Assembly (NCBI RefSeq): GCF_000304475.1 | Contig: NC_018946.1 | Location: 124,001-188,000 of the forward strand | Length of the DNA stretch: 64,000 bases | Source: Kazachstania africana CBS 2517 | Taxonomy: Eukaryota; Ascomycota; Saccharomycetes; Saccharomycetales; Saccharomycetaceae | Reading direction: 5' to 3' | In this document: in pieces, positions 53,401 through 62,911 of the stretch | How the letters are laid out: each line of letters begins with the position of its first letter | Position numbering within the stretch: position 1 is the first letter of the stretch | Made by a program: the position numbers and the translations under genes | Notes under the pieces: model-generated | What the model was told of the DNA's origin: nothing | Database searches by the model: none | What the model saw: only the letters and a program-made list of their open reading frames with translations

Positions 53401-56400
53401 TGTTCTGATTTAATAAAACAAAAGGTCTACAACGAAGCATCGGTAGCAGCGATCGTAGATTGTATGAGAAGAATCATTTTACCCACATTAGCCTTCCAAG
53501 ACGAAGATTTGTTTCACTCCTCGATGTTGGAACATTTTCCATATTCTGAGGATTCTGAGATCGCAGTGGATCCAATTTCTGAATGTCTCAAGTCGGTTGC
53601 AATACATGAGGGATTGGACTGCTCTATGGAGTTTTTCAAGAAATGTCAACAATTCTATCATATGCAAATGGTACAGCAATCAATTATTTTAGTTGGTGCC
53701 GCGGGTATTGGTAAAAGTTATGTATGGAAGACAGCCCTGTCTTCGATGAAGCGGCTAACAGGTGTTGATAATACTGTTTATATAATCGACACGAAAGCCC
53801 TAAGTAAGGAAACTCTATATGGATCTCTTAATAAGGCAACTCTAGAATGGAGTGATGGTGTGTTTACTTCCATTATCAGACGCATTTATGAGAATAATAA
53901 TCCTATTCCAAAGAAGGAAATGATATGGATAGTTTTTGATAGTGACTTAGACCCATCGTATGCTGAGTGTTTGAACAGTGTACTTGACGACAATAAGGTG
54001 CTAACATTATCGAATGGTGAAAGACTCCACATACCTTTAAATGTCAGAATTGTCTTTGAGACAGATTCTGTAGGATATGCAACTCCAGCTACTATATCCA
54101 GATGTGGCCTAATATGGTTTTCAAAGTGTACATTCGATCCTTTTCAAAGTTTCAAATACTCAATTTCAAAGAGCTTTCAAAGACTGGAAAAAGCAACAAC
54201 TCTATCAGCTGAATTTTTAAGCTCAATTGAAAAGCAGATTTATTGCCACTTGAATGAGGAAGTGTTTTCAAAAGTATCGGCAGCTTCTGCTGCGCTTTAC
54301 CACATTATGGCTTTAGATATGGGTTCGGCTGCGACTATTATGGCGGACAAATTATCGGCATTTTTTATAGAGCGTAGTGAACTGCTACAGAATGCTAACA
54401 AAGTTGACTTGAAGCCTGCAATATTTTTGAAAATTCAAGAAGTCGTCCTAGACACCTTGGCCGCAGGTTGTTCTACAAAAGAGTGTTTACAATTTTCTAA
54501 GCTTATCCAAAAGGAGCTTACTGATGATGGCACAGAGGAAAATGTTGAGATCTCTGACGTAATGTTTAGTGCTGAGAGTTTAGCGCCAATTTCGTACTCC
54601 TCTATGGTGCCTAAAATATCTCTTGAGCCAGAAGATATAATGAAGCATGACATTATTATAACCACCGTCGATACAATAAAACTAGAGGCACTTGTTTTGG
54701 AGCTGCTGTCTTCGAAAAGAGGGGTGATTTTATGTGGTCCTCCTGGAGCAGGAAAAACTATGATTCTGAACAATCTATTTAACAAATTACCCACTTATCA
54801 ACTGATTTCTATGAATTTTTCGAAGCATACTACTGTAGCCAATGTTTTGCGCACAATTGAGAGGTATACAAAGTATGTGTCTCGCTCAGATGATTATATG
54901 TTGGTCCCACAATTGCAAGATAAGAAGCTGGTATTCTTTTTTGACGAAATCAACCTACCCCAAAACGATAAATACGGAAGTCAAGCTGTTATACTCTTTC
55001 TCAGGCAGTTGGCCGAAAAGAGGGGATTTTGGAAGGTTCCAGAAAATAAGTGGGTCGTTATAGAGGATATCCAAATCGTTGGAGCGTGTAATCCTTCTAC
55101 AGACCTTGGGAGAATTTCCTTAACAAATCGCTTTGTAAGGCATACTGCAGTGCTATATGTTGACTATCCCACTCTAGAATCGCTAAAGTATATTTATGGA
55201 GCATATTTTGAAGCTGCACTTTGTTTATTACCGCAGTTCAAAACTCTTTCAAAATTTTTTTCAGAAGCTTCAGTATCACTTTATGTTGATTGTAAAGAAT
55301 CTTTCAAGGCAGCTAGTCAAATTCATTACGTGTTTTCCCCCAGAGATCTCACAAGGCTAGTTAGAGGGTTTTATGCGCATATTCTAGATGGGTCTCGTCA
55401 AGACCTCATATCTTTGATAAAACTCTGGTCCTACGAGATATGGAGAATATTTGGTGATAAGTTGGCAAGTCAAGAAGAAAGAAACATCTTTGGAGGAATC
55501 CTTGAAAAGATAATTGCATCTTTTTTCCCACTTCAGGAGGGTGCTACTTTGGACACAGCTAACTTACTGTTCTCGGATTGGCTAAATCTGGAATATATGG
55601 AAGTCCAAAGAGAAGAATTCAAGACTTTTGTAAACCACAGGTTTAGAACTTTCTGTGAAGAAGAGTTAGATTCAGCGCTGATAGTTCATGATGATATGCT
55701 CGATCATATTTTGAGGATTGACAGAATACTAAAGCAAGTACAGGGCCATGGAATGCTAATAGGACCGAGTAGAACAGGGAAGACTACAATGTTAAAATTT
55801 GTTGCATGGGTGAATGGGCATAGAATTATGCAGCCTAGGATTCACCGAAATTACACATTGGAGGACTTTGATAACTTCTTAAGAGATGTCCTACTGAAAT
55901 GCACGGTTGAAGAGAAAAATATTTGCTTAATCATTGACGAATCCAGTATTTTAGAGGCATCTTTTCTAGAAAGAATGAACACTCTTTTAGCAAATGCTGA
56001 TATACCCGACTTGTTCCAAGGAGAACACTATGATAATCTCATGAATAGGCTTTTACACAAGGTTAATTCCTTTGGTTTCTTAATTGATACGGAGCAAGAA
56101 GTATATCGTTGGTTTACCCAAGAAATAGCTAAAAAGTTGCACGTTGTATTTACAATAAATAATCCCAAGGCGTCTTCTTCTTTGATATCATCGCCCGCCT
56201 TACTTAATAGATGTGTTATTGATTGGGTTGGCGATTGGAGTGCAGCAACATACTCTTCGGTTGCAACTGAAATGATACGAACATTACCATTCAATCATGA
56301 CGGTCATCAGGAGGCTACTGGTACGACTAGTACCAATTTACAAGCAACCATATCACACATAGTGGCCTCCTTCGACGAATACTTCTATGAAAATTCTGGA

Positions 56401-59400
56401 GAAGTAGAACGATCGCCCTGTCATTTTATTGACACTTTGAAGTCCCTAACACAACGTTTTGTTTCGAGGCAACAATATCTGCAAGAAAATCACGCATTTA
56501 TGACTAATGGTCTAGATAAAATAAGTGAGTCCGTTTTGAAAGTCAAAGAATTAAACAATATATTGTCCCAAAAACGAGAATTGTTGACTTCAAAAGAAAA
56601 AGAGGCCAGAAAAACCCTGGATTCTCTACTTATGCAACAGAATGAATCAGAAAGAAAACAAGAAGCTACTGAAGAAATAAAAAAAATTTTGGTGGTTCAG
56701 GAGACCGAAGCAAGTAAACGTCATGAGCAAGTGAAGAATAACCTGGCTAGTATTGAACCTACAATCATAGAAGCCCAGCGTGGAGTTAAAAATATAAAGA
56801 AGCAGCAATTGACAGAGATAAGATCAATGAATAATCCTCCGATTGCAGTTAAAACCATTATGGAAGCGGTATGTCTTATATTGGGGTATGAATTTGTTAC
56901 CTGGAGGGATATCCAACTTTTTATTCGTAGGGATGATTTCATTTTTGAAATTGTGCATTATAATACCGAAAGCATGATGACGAATTTAATTAAGGATCGA
57001 ATTGAGAATGAGTACTTGAATAGAAGCGATTTCACTTTCGAAACAATCAATAGAGCAAGTAAGGCGTGTGGGCCGTTGTTCCAATGGGTTTATGCACAAA
57101 TAAAATACGGGGAAATTTTACAAGAAATACATCCGTTAAGGCAAGAAGCCGCAAAGCTTGATGATGCCAGACTAAGAGCCAAAGCAAGGCTGATGGCTGC
57201 CGAAGAAATGGTAATTGATCTTCAAAAAAATATTGAAGAATCTAAAACGAACTATAGTAGTCTCATAAGAGATGTTGAGGTTATCAAAACACAAATGGAG
57301 AGGGTTGAAGTCAGTCTAGAACGTTCTACCAAGTTAGTTCAGTCTCTTATGACAGAAAAAGAAAGATGGCTAAAAAACATCTCTGACTCGAAAAATGCAA
57401 ATAATGAGTTAATTGGGAATAGTCTCCTATCTGCTATTTATGAAAATTATTTTGGGCAGCTTAATGAAAGGGAAAGGTTATCGAACATCACATATTTGTT
57501 TACTTTGATGAAAGAGTCCTTCATAAAATTTGATATGAACTATACGTACCTGGGTGACCGGGTTGAGCCACAGCAGAAAATTCAGTGGACTAATGTAGGC
57601 TTACCTAACGATGAATTTTATTTGGAAAATATGAGTATATTAGAGACCTCTGACTGGAATGTGCCGTATATTTTGGATGCTTCTGCAAGTGTTGTTAATG
57701 TCCTTTCATCGATATATAAGAACAAATTTGTTAAGCTTAGTTTTCTTGAACCTGGCTTTGTCAAAAGGTTAGAGAATGCTGTAAAATTTGGTAGCATTGT
57801 TTTAATTGAAGACGGTGAGTTTTATGATCCAATCATTAGTGGCCTAATATCTAAAGAATATAAAAAAATTGGTGGTAGACAAACAGTTCATATTGGCAGT
57901 CATGAGATTGAGGTTGCTTCAGAATTCAAGTTATTCATTCATTCTCGAGACTCTACCGCACTAATTGTACCCGCATTAAGAGCACATACCCGTCTAATCA
58001 ACTTTTCCATCAATAAAGGCAGTATTGAAATGCAAACTATTCGAGCCGTGTTACATGAAGAAAGGCCTGATGTACAGCAGAAAAGGGAAGAGCTGTTTAG
58101 GCTAAATGGTGAGTATAGAGTGAGCCTACAAAATCTTGAAGTTAAATTGTTAAAAGAGTTGAATAATTCTGAGGGAAATATTCTAGAAAATGATGAACTA
58201 ATAAATACGTTGGAGAATCTTAAATTGGAGTCTTCCGAAATTGAGAAAAAACTCAGAGAGACAGAAAATGTTATTATTAACTTTAATGCATTAGTAGAAC
58301 AGTACGCTGTTTTAGGTAAGCATAGCGTGTTACTTTTTTCGATTCTCGAATATTTGGGAACAAAGCACTGGTTTTATGACATCCCCGTATGGCAATATAT
58401 GAGGTGCTTAAAATCTGTCTTCAATACTGTTTCTTCTAACTCAGAGTTTTCAAGTAGGGTGGATGAACTATTATGGCAATTATACTCTAATGTGTATAAG
58501 ACATTTTCATGGAGCTTGGATGAAAAAACTGGCAATATCTTTGGTTTGGTTTTGTATATGAGTTACAATTTTTCCAAGCAAAGTGTATCATTTAATGAAA
58601 CATTTGATGGTGTTCTTACTTTGATAGCTGATGAGCTGGATGTGTCCAGCTTCGAGAAAAAGCTCGCGTTGTTGAAAGCAAGCTGTCCTATTGAAATATC
58701 CGATTTACTTGATGTCGTGCAGGATCAGCCATACAAGTCGCTAGTCAACGTTTTTCAAAGAGAATTTGTGACAGATAAAAAAATAAATGATTTAATTCTA
58801 TCCAATGGAAGTTATCCACTGATTATTGGTGGTGAAAGATATGCAGATGGGACCTACAGGATTACTAATCTTGCCGAAGGCCAAAACCGCGAGGTAGAAG
58901 TGATCCCATTAGGTTCAGAAGAGAGTACAAATTTTGCTGAAAAGGAACTATTGAGATGTCAAAATGAAGGGGGGTGGATTTTATTACAAAATCTCCAAAT
59001 GTCGTTGCCATGGGTTGGTTCGTATCTAGCCAAGTGTATTGACAACTTTATGATGAATAATGAAGGTAATAAGGATAACGCATTCAGGATCTTCATGACG
59101 TGTAATATTTCTGCACATGAATTACCATTACCTCTATTAAATGCAAGTTACAAATATTTATTTGAAGAAAAGTCAGCTATCAAGGACACATTTATGGCAT
59201 TATGGACCGATAATACGTACGAGGCCAAGAGTAAGTGTATTGAGAGGTCTTCTGTCTACTACAGATTCTTGTTGACATGGTTCCATACCCTCATTATTTC
59301 AAGAAATCGATTAGCACCCATTGGATTTACTAAAAAATACGATTTCAATAATTACGATTATGAGACATGTCTCTCTTATATGAATCACTTATTAACAAAG

Positions 59401-59784
59401 CAAGATTCCGTTCAAAGAAATACCCTCTGCGGTATGTTACAATTTTATGTAACTAGGATTACATATGGTGGTAAGATTGATAATCCTGAAGATTATAAAA
59501 CCTTGGAAACGATATCTCACAAAATTTTCAACTATTCTGGTTCTCTAGAGGATGCATTTACGATGTTAAATGACAATATATCGCCATCTACTGGCAACTC
59601 GGAAACCTGGGAAGAACAAGACGTTATAGCCTTGTTGAAGGAACTCAAAGAACCCACGGACTCGCCGATCACTTGGCTGGGGCTTCCTAGAGAAGCGATA
59701 CAAGCGTACGAGAAGAAGCTATCAGCGCAAATCGCTACTGAGACCCTTGATGTTTATCATGCGGTAAATAAGAATAACTCGTAA
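47473..59784 (+). CDS. DYN1: cytoplasmic dynein heavy chain
   Basis: A 4103-residue motor protein that positions the spindle at the bud neck; the S. cerevisiae protein has 4092. The N-terminal tail (about 1-1300) is followed by the linker and six AAA modules. P-loops are seen in AAA1 (GPAGTGKT, near 1795) with Walker B GCFDEFNRL, in AAA2 (GAAGIGKS, near 2076), in AAA3 (GPPGAGKT, near 2421) with FFFDEINLP, and in AAA4 (GPSRTGKT, near 2764) with LIIDESS. A coiled-coil stalk with the microtubule-binding tip lies around 2990-3330, near MNNPPIAVKTIMEAVCLILG. The C-terminal domain ends in ordinary sequence. It is a single uninterrupted frame. Confidence 0.98.
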   Translation: MTGTTEKDLLIEFRDELAALCCSTVVRGDYNNTKYQYFQEQLLNSHINGMQKFLNSNEDAIINTLLVLLNSNTEQIELVTDVKDVENLEKENTENLSIFIVMRTTELFDMSVPLRNQINILFLPGFVTIESLVKLVNNGLTDLFELFIKSAGSSYPPKSINKTRQMLSEISRSLQNVEDIVEIPTIISDVHQIIKDIILRGATLDNYTTFLSEQQINDPRFLNNLQRYENTVQRNCKKLLSFEYSGQFDSMASELRALSQIEAALSATISQLKSAEFQIVLAILRTSNRLHSQSSMTFDTELPEKLTAVRGCIKFLSSIQINALITAKNWDLLSEVLNVIRISLRKFRHSDYPIANFINLINNLTKLLFEQITKLLPYPFEIDKDLLEATIKNTIDILNQWDIVLKENITQMREVVRRNNINLKISLLFEFNPEPIKKFLKDVLKTRIYYDIFTTVLHNIAYNNYGSDIEFLFEPLHNFKIKDISTISAWNTVYDVYNARLIAVETKLMEILGQTLNNLPFKKLVAEILKFKPLVKFSPRVKAKIRDWQHVFLKSAIEEAVALQRRVDSDNSSKEAFEVTYFPPISSKVLEFKQVNERLNTVLSQIESLLGPNWSEHPDGQVLSSKALDIKVRTTTDSLVKSWLDNVAENKYDILSLPVLRLAGNNEGKLSMELNCDSSLLDLTAEVRNLLHMSVRVPSHILRVSSEYRAVSKSAAHILELYTTFVFFFNQMSKYKYISFLLKTETDNIWELFGSLLHTSWRTLLSQPWANKEQESAVASLENLIYEAIERFGIFECFEGHISEKLEQLELVSLNFATYSQKRSELQDVLERISSIYPIQLEPYLHFLNSLLIKSIVNRSSVALKNLNFMKDIITIRYEKNKIYSLPSISQLKRTWLLSVESIYQDAVDRELLCNIGSIEKCYINASTLFKFLQKPMTEAVEKILEVTNDITNYIARWKHNEFLWDFTEQDIDAKIDNCLSNAVVLLENLLKAKSALTPLQNFQLSTAKIKFKPQNAYTFVIARFEYWETYISERVASLYLKTVIPLQRSMNEKLDKLDRLSLNTASFDNILSVVNLITIVRKEFGEKEQLCQLCNRTQNILYKVHFKFPEDFTYSDHLGNVLEMLTQSFQKKISLLQLNSAAIQKKLNYELDRNEEMVKELNKKWEHQRVKLNELLPNEVLKTIGDFENLFHEYRDRALAISEAAKILLIPIAKPVELESILTDISSYRDYWTDIEGFWQKTGSVYKQEWRNVNIDDSLRELRKLLVNEADGSPIFRQFSAFKKLSAKVEMVLDYVDVLQQLKDDSLKPRHWEHIFEVLTLGSYQNACISSLSFTFDSVIELDLRSNKAFLQKVVATAQKEFVIEKALSRIQLFWSKCHLQTKLYEGKFKIIREWEVLKSAAKEDLDELLSMKGSHYYKSFKIECSEWERKLSQISDILFAWMELQLSWLSLYDILGKSKDVRGILPLECSKFQRVTAEYEANTTRALELKNLLEILNIPDFLKTLQRLSSSLRLINSSLNDFLEKQRKFYPRFYFLGNEDLMKLIGSGSDVVKLSTFIRKLYGNIVELIVSPDSIKGIVSIEGEELLFVSPIISESEQPVSEVLKKLDEEIHNTLSSRLYHLIKQLDDKKLPAFDCEPFQLQLLAYQIYMTSAIEKGIESNDFSLLHDELKERATTLATQAKLPGNALKSKISENLLIEVIHYINIVNILSASKTNISCPLYWSQTPKYLCELSHSDELCSLRVSQCNFEVCYGFEYIGVPERLIYTPLLVHGFASLMGSLTQRLGGCFFGPAGTGKTETVKALGQNLGKLVVVFNCDDLFDFQIMTRLLMGIGQIGAWGCFDEFNRLDETVLSSISSNIEVIQRGLLNNESSIQLANGVSPLHKDTALFITLNPDYVGRSELPENLKTKFREFSIQFPEIELITEAILQIMGFKNVKELASQFLAVFNDLQLKASPQKHYDFSLRAMKRVLHLCSDLIKQKVYNEASVAAIVDCMRRIILPTLAFQDEDLFHSSMLEHFPYSEDSEIAVDPISECLKSVAIHEGLDCSMEFFKKCQQFYHMQMVQQSIILVGAAGIGKSYVWKTALSSMKRLTGVDNTVYIIDTKALSKETLYGSLNKATLEWSDGVFTSIIRRIYENNNPIPKKEMIWIVFDSDLDPSYAECLNSVLDDNKVLTLSNGERLHIPLNVRIVFETDSVGYATPATISRCGLIWFSKCTFDPFQSFKYSISKSFQRLEKATTLSAEFLSSIEKQIYCHLNEEVFSKVSAASAALYHIMALDMGSAATIMADKLSAFFIERSELLQNANKVDLKPAIFLKIQEVVLDTLAAGCSTKECLQFSKLIQKELTDDGTEENVEISDVMFSAESLAPISYSSMVPKISLEPEDIMKHDIIITTVDTIKLEALVLELLSSKRGVILCGPPGAGKTMILNNLFNKLPTYQLISMNFSKHTTVANVLRTIERYTKYVSRSDDYMLVPQLQDKKLVFFFDEINLPQNDKYGSQAVILFLRQLAEKRGFWKVPENKWVVIEDIQIVGACNPSTDLGRISLTNRFVRHTAVLYVDYPTLESLKYIYGAYFEAALCLLPQFKTLSKFFSEASVSLYVDCKESFKAASQIHYVFSPRDLTRLVRGFYAHILDGSRQDLISLIKLWSYEIWRIFGDKLASQEERNIFGGILEKIIASFFPLQEGATLDTANLLFSDWLNLEYMEVQREEFKTFVNHRFRTFCEEELDSALIVHDDMLDHILRIDRILKQVQGHGMLIGPSRTGKTTMLKFVAWVNGHRIMQPRIHRNYTLEDFDNFLRDVLLKCTVEEKNICLIIDESSILEASFLERMNTLLANADIPDLFQGEHYDNLMNRLLHKVNSFGFLIDTEQEVYRWFTQEIAKKLHVVFTINNPKASSSLISSPALLNRCVIDWVGDWSAATYSSVATEMIRTLPFNHDGHQEATGTTSTNLQATISHIVASFDEYFYENSGEVERSPCHFIDTLKSLTQRFVSRQQYLQENHAFMTNGLDKISESVLKVKELNNILSQKRELLTSKEKEARKTLDSLLMQQNESERKQEATEEIKKILVVQETEASKRHEQVKNNLASIEPTIIEAQRGVKNIKKQQLTEIRSMNNPPIAVKTIMEAVCLILGYEFVTWRDIQLFIRRDDFIFEIVHYNTESMMTNLIKDRIENEYLNRSDFTFETINRASKACGPLFQWVYAQIKYGEILQEIHPLRQEAAKLDDARLRAKARLMAAEEMVIDLQKNIEESKTNYSSLIRDVEVIKTQMERVEVSLERSTKLVQSLMTEKERWLKNISDSKNANNELIGNSLLSAIYENYFGQLNERERLSNITYLFTLMKESFIKFDMNYTYLGDRVEPQQKIQWTNVGLPNDEFYLENMSILETSDWNVPYILDASASVVNVLSSIYKNKFVKLSFLEPGFVKRLENAVKFGSIVLIEDGEFYDPIISGLISKEYKKIGGRQTVHIGSHEIEVASEFKLFIHSRDSTALIVPALRAHTRLINFSINKGSIEMQTIRAVLHEERPDVQQKREELFRLNGEYRVSLQNLEVKLLKELNNSEGNILENDELINTLENLKLESSEIEKKLRETENVIINFNALVEQYAVLGKHSVLLFSILEYLGTKHWFYDIPVWQYMRCLKSVFNTVSSNSEFSSRVDELLWQLYSNVYKTFSWSLDEKTGNIFGLVLYMSYNFSKQSVSFNETFDGVLTLIADELDVSSFEKKLALLKASCPIEISDLLDVVQDQPYKSLVNVFQREFVTDKKINDLILSNGSYPLIIGGERYADGTYRITNLAEGQNREVEVIPLGSEESTNFAEKELLRCQNEGGWILLQNLQMSLPWVGSYLAKCIDNFMMNNEGNKDNAFRIFMTCNISAHELPLPLLNASYKYLFEEKSAIKDTFMALWTDNTYEAKSKCIERSSVYYRFLLTWFHTLIISRNRLAPIGFTKKYDFNNYDYETCLSYMNHLLTKQDSVQRNTLCGMLQFYVTRITYGGKIDNPEDYKTLETISHKIFNYSGSLEDAFTMLNDNISPSTGNSETWEEQDVIALLKELKEPTDSPITWLGLPREAIQAYEKKLSAQIATETLDVYHAVNKNNS

Positions 59785-60144
59785 GCCAACCTATTTCGTA
59801 TGGGCCTCAAAGCTCTTGGTACTAACGCTATGTCACGTGGCTTCGACTCTTGTTTCCTCTCAGAAACCCCCGTTGAGATGTTCGTTAAACAAGTCAAACG
59901 GAAAAAAAAAGTAAGAAAGGTCCGTTTTCCGTTTCTCGATTTCGTCGACAAAATCGATATTGGCTGCGCTCGAGAATATCATCACCACAATCTATTGCTC
60001 TACTTGTTAGAAATAGCACTGTGATTTAGGTATATAAATATACGTTAGTATATATAGACCAATAACTCTGACTGTTGTTTGGCTCTTTTCCATACTTCAG
60101 TTGGCGTGTGCACAATTTCGACTAATAATATTAAGATAGGAGCG
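59785..60144. other. intergenic region between DYN1 and the phosphatase gene
   Basis: About 360 bases with the DYN1 terminator and the downstream promoter. A TATATAAATATA element lies near 60031. The frame preceding the phosphatase ATG extends to 60079 without an ATG. No RNA gene seen. Confidence 0.5.
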
Positions 60145-61356
60145 ATGTCTGATACTATTGAACTAACAGCAGTACGACCCGACGTCGGTGTTTCATATGT
60201 TGGTACTGCTGTGAGGGGTGAAGCACCGCTAATAGATCCAGGTAACCATCCAGCAGAACATTTCAAGTCGAGGATGTCTCCCACGAGGTTCAAAGTTAGG
60301 CAGTATTTATCTAGATTCACTGATACTCAGTCTGAGAAATTGGCAGAGTGGCAGCGCAAACATAGCAGCCCTTTCAGAGACGTTTTTTTTCCATACACAG
60401 CATTACTAGGATCTCATATGTTTTACGTGCTCTGTCTACCGCTTCCAGCTTGGTTTGGTTACTACGAGTTAACTAGAGACTTAGTATATATCCTAGGTTA
60501 TTCCATCTACGTGAGTGGCTTCTTAAAAGACTATTGTTGTTTACCAAGGCCGAGGGCACCACCTGTCAAGAGGGTAAGTTTGAGTGCATATACGACTAAA
60601 GAATATGGAGCACCCAGTTCCCATTCTGCCAATGCTGCAGGTGCTACATTATATTTCCTATGGCAAATTTCCATTACTGATTCGATCTCATTAGAATCCA
60701 AAATAGGTCTATCGTTGGTGATCTTCACTTATTACTGGACTCTTGTTCTGGGAAGAATTTACTGTGGTATGCATGGCCTATTGGATTTGATCAGTGGAAC
60801 GCTTTGTGGTGCTGCTTGTTTTATTGTTAGAATGGGCTTAAAACATTACTTTGCAGACTTCAAGAGTGGAGAGTATTTCTGGTTCCCATTTGTTAGTATT
60901 GCCTGCGGACTTCTATTGTTATTCAAGCATGTGAGACCCATTGACGAATGTCCATGTTTCGGAGACAGTGTAGCATTCATTGGTGTGGCCAGTGGTTATG
61001 AAATTGGAGATTGGTTCGTTCAAAAATTCTTTTCCCACCGTGTATGTGGAACCATCGCTGCTGATGGGTATAAAGTGTTATTAAGACCCTTAGTTGCAGT
61101 CCCTATGATTCTTATTTGGAAATCCGTAATAAGTAAACCACTCGTGTACACTTTCCTCATCAAATTACTAGGATTGCACGATGATAGACAGGAGAAGGCA
61201 CAATTACGTTCTCAAATGAAGAATGATAAGGAATGTCCATTATACATTGGTGAGCCAAGTATAGACATCTTTGCAAGATACATTATATACGCCGGTATCC
61301 CATTCATGGTCATTGTAATCTGTCCGATGGCCTTCTCTCTATTAAATATTCTATGA
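60145..61356 (+). CDS. LCB3/YSR3: dihydrosphingosine-1-phosphate phosphatase
   Basis: A 403-residue ER membrane enzyme that dephosphorylates long-chain base phosphates, supporting sphingolipid recycling and regulating signalling LCB-phosphate levels. It is a lipid phosphatase of the PAP2 type with three active-site motifs: KDYCCLPRPRAPP (KxxxxxxRP, near residue 130), PSSHSANAAG, and GRIYCGMHGLLD, which supplies the catalytic His. Eight or so hydrophobic segments follow. The N-terminal LIDPGNHPAEHFKSRMSPTRF and the C-terminal CPLYIGEPSIDIFARYIIYAGIPF are characteristic of the Lcb3/Ysr3 pair. I chose the ATG at 60145. The paralog is not resolved; only one copy is seen. Confidence 0.94.
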   Translation: MSDTIELTAVRPDVGVSYVGTAVRGEAPLIDPGNHPAEHFKSRMSPTRFKVRQYLSRFTDTQSEKLAEWQRKHSSPFRDVFFPYTALLGSHMFYVLCLPLPAWFGYYELTRDLVYILGYSIYVSGFLKDYCCLPRPRAPPVKRVSLSAYTTKEYGAPSSHSANAAGATLYFLWQISITDSISLESKIGLSLVIFTYYWTLVLGRIYCGMHGLLDLISGTLCGAACFIVRMGLKHYFADFKSGEYFWFPFVSIACGLLLLFKHVRPIDECPCFGDSVAFIGVASGYEIGDWFVQKFFSHRVCGTIAADGYKVLLRPLVAVPMILIWKSVISKPLVYTFLIKLLGLHDDRQEKAQLRSQMKNDKECPLYIGEPSIDIFARYIIYAGIPFMVIVICPMAFSLLNIL

Positions 61357-61874
61357 TTAAGTAACGTAAAAAAATCGATCCATTTAAATAAATCACGTAC
61401 TGAAAATCCGTTCCAATCTCCATTAAATTCAGCACCATGTGCACCCCATATCAGCCAAGAATCCCAACTTAAAACAAGCGTAACAGGACCGCTCAAGATA
61501 TGATCGCTCTTGCACAAAGAGATCTTCTTCTTCTCTACTGACACCCCCCTTCCCAAAACAGCGACCCATTTCTGACTCAACTGACCTCTTGGCTCTTCTA
61601 CGACTGCTAATTTCTTTGCAGCTGGCTTCCCGTCGTGTTTTTTTCTTCTTAGTCGCACCCTAGAAATTTGATCGTCGAGCCTATCTGTAGCCGAATATCA
61701 AATTTTGGTCACTAAAGGTCCCGCAGCTGGACTCGATTTTTGCATTATTAATCAGTTGTTTCACACAGGAAGAACGGTCGGTGTGTATATATAAACTTAT
61801 CGTCTTGTGTACATCTTACAATCAACAAATCTTGTTTAACGAACCCATCTCTACACTTCAGCTCATTGTCAGTC
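61357..61874. other. intergenic region upstream of the MRS3/4 gene
   Basis: Promoter region of about 520 bases with a TATATATAAA element near 61786. Candidate iron-responsive Aft sites TGCACCC (61440-61446) and CGCACCC (61654-61660) are present. A minus-strand open frame overlapping the phosphatase end has no ATG and looks random. Confidence 0.5.
61440..61446 (+). promoter_or_regulatory. candidate Aft1/Aft2 site upstream of the iron carrier
   Basis: TGCACCC matches the Aft core (YRCACCC). A second match, CGCACCC, is at 61654-61660. MRS4 is an Aft1 target in S. cerevisiae, so iron control is plausible. Seven-base matches are common by chance. Confidence 0.35.
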
Positions 61875-62783
61875 ATGTCATCATCTTCCGGAGAAATCGA
61901 CTACGAGGCTCTTCCCTCCAGTTCACCTCTATCGCACCAGTTACTAGCGGGTGCATTCGCTGGTATCATGGAACATTCCGTTCTGTTCCCTGTAGATGCT
62001 ATAAAGACCCGCATCCAGTGTGCTACTCTAAATACTGCCGGATCTTCCAGTTTGCTACTACAATTATCTCGTATATCCGCCTTGGAAGGCTCTCTAGCCT
62101 TATGGAAAGGTGTCCAGTCTGTGATATTGGGAGCAGGCCCCGCACATGCTGTCTACTTCGCTACTTACGAGTTCACTAAATCACATCTCATAAGGCCTGA
62201 AGATATACAGACGCACCAACCTTTCAAAACTGCTATAAGTGGTGCCACAGCTACAATTATGGCAGATGCATTAATGAATCCATTCGATACTATTAAACAA
62301 CGAATGCAATTGAAAAGTTCAAATCTCTCTGTATGGGACATATCGAAGTCAATTTATCAAAAGGAAGGTCTAAAGGCTTTTTATTATTCATACCCTACCA
62401 CATTATTAATGAATATCCCATTTGCTGCATGTAATTTCACTATCTATGAGTCTGCTACAAAATATTTGAATCCTTCAGACACCTATAATCCATTTGTACA
62501 TTGTACTGCTGGTGGTATTAGTGGTGCTGCATGTGCCGCTTTGACAACTCCATTAGACTGTATAAAGACCGTCTTACAAACTAGAGGCAGTAAAGATATA
62601 TCCTCCGATATAATGAGAAGGGCGGACACTTTCATTAAGGCATGTGATGCAATTTATAGTACTCTGGGTTGGAAGGGTTTTTGGAGAGGTCTAAAACCAA
62701 GAGTTATCGCTAATATGCCAGCTACCGCTATCTCCTGGACAGCATATGAATGTGCAAAGCATTTTCTTGTAGAAATTCACTGA
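61875..62783 (+). CDS. MRS3/MRS4: mitochondrial iron carrier Mrs3/Mrs4
   Basis: A 302-residue inner-membrane carrier with three repeated two-helix modules, transporting iron into mitochondria for haem and Fe-S cluster synthesis. The three carrier signatures are PVDAIKTRIQ (near residue 38), NPFDTIKQRMQ (near 135) and TPLDCIKTVLQTRG (near 230), and the C-terminal block is FWRGLKPRVIANMPATAISWTAYE. I chose the ATG at 61875 (MSSSSGEIDYEALPS), since the frame upstream begins with TTG. Length agrees with yeast Mrs3 and Mrs4 (314 and 304). It lies two genes from DYN1 as in chromosome XI; paralog undecided. Confidence 0.95.
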   Translation: MSSSSGEIDYEALPSSSPLSHQLLAGAFAGIMEHSVLFPVDAIKTRIQCATLNTAGSSSLLLQLSRISALEGSLALWKGVQSVILGAGPAHAVYFATYEFTKSHLIRPEDIQTHQPFKTAISGATATIMADALMNPFDTIKQRMQLKSSNLSVWDISKSIYQKEGLKAFYYSYPTTLLMNIPFAACNFTIYESATKYLNPSDTYNPFVHCTAGGISGAACAALTTPLDCIKTVLQTRGSKDISSDIMRRADTFIKACDAIYSTLGWKGFWRGLKPRVIANMPATAISWTAYECAKHFLVEIH

Positions 62784-62911
62784 TTTAATAAACCGCATCA
62801 TATGTCATTATATTATATTTATTGCATACCATCTTTAATTTTAGCATACGAATACATCTAATATATAAATATTTAATAATATTAGTAAAGAAAATAATTT
62901 TTTGTTCATAG

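Noticed and set aside
61212..61658. 148-codon minus-strand frame overlapping the phosphatase 3' end
   Set aside because: It begins with GTG and overlaps the end of a certain gene on the other strand.
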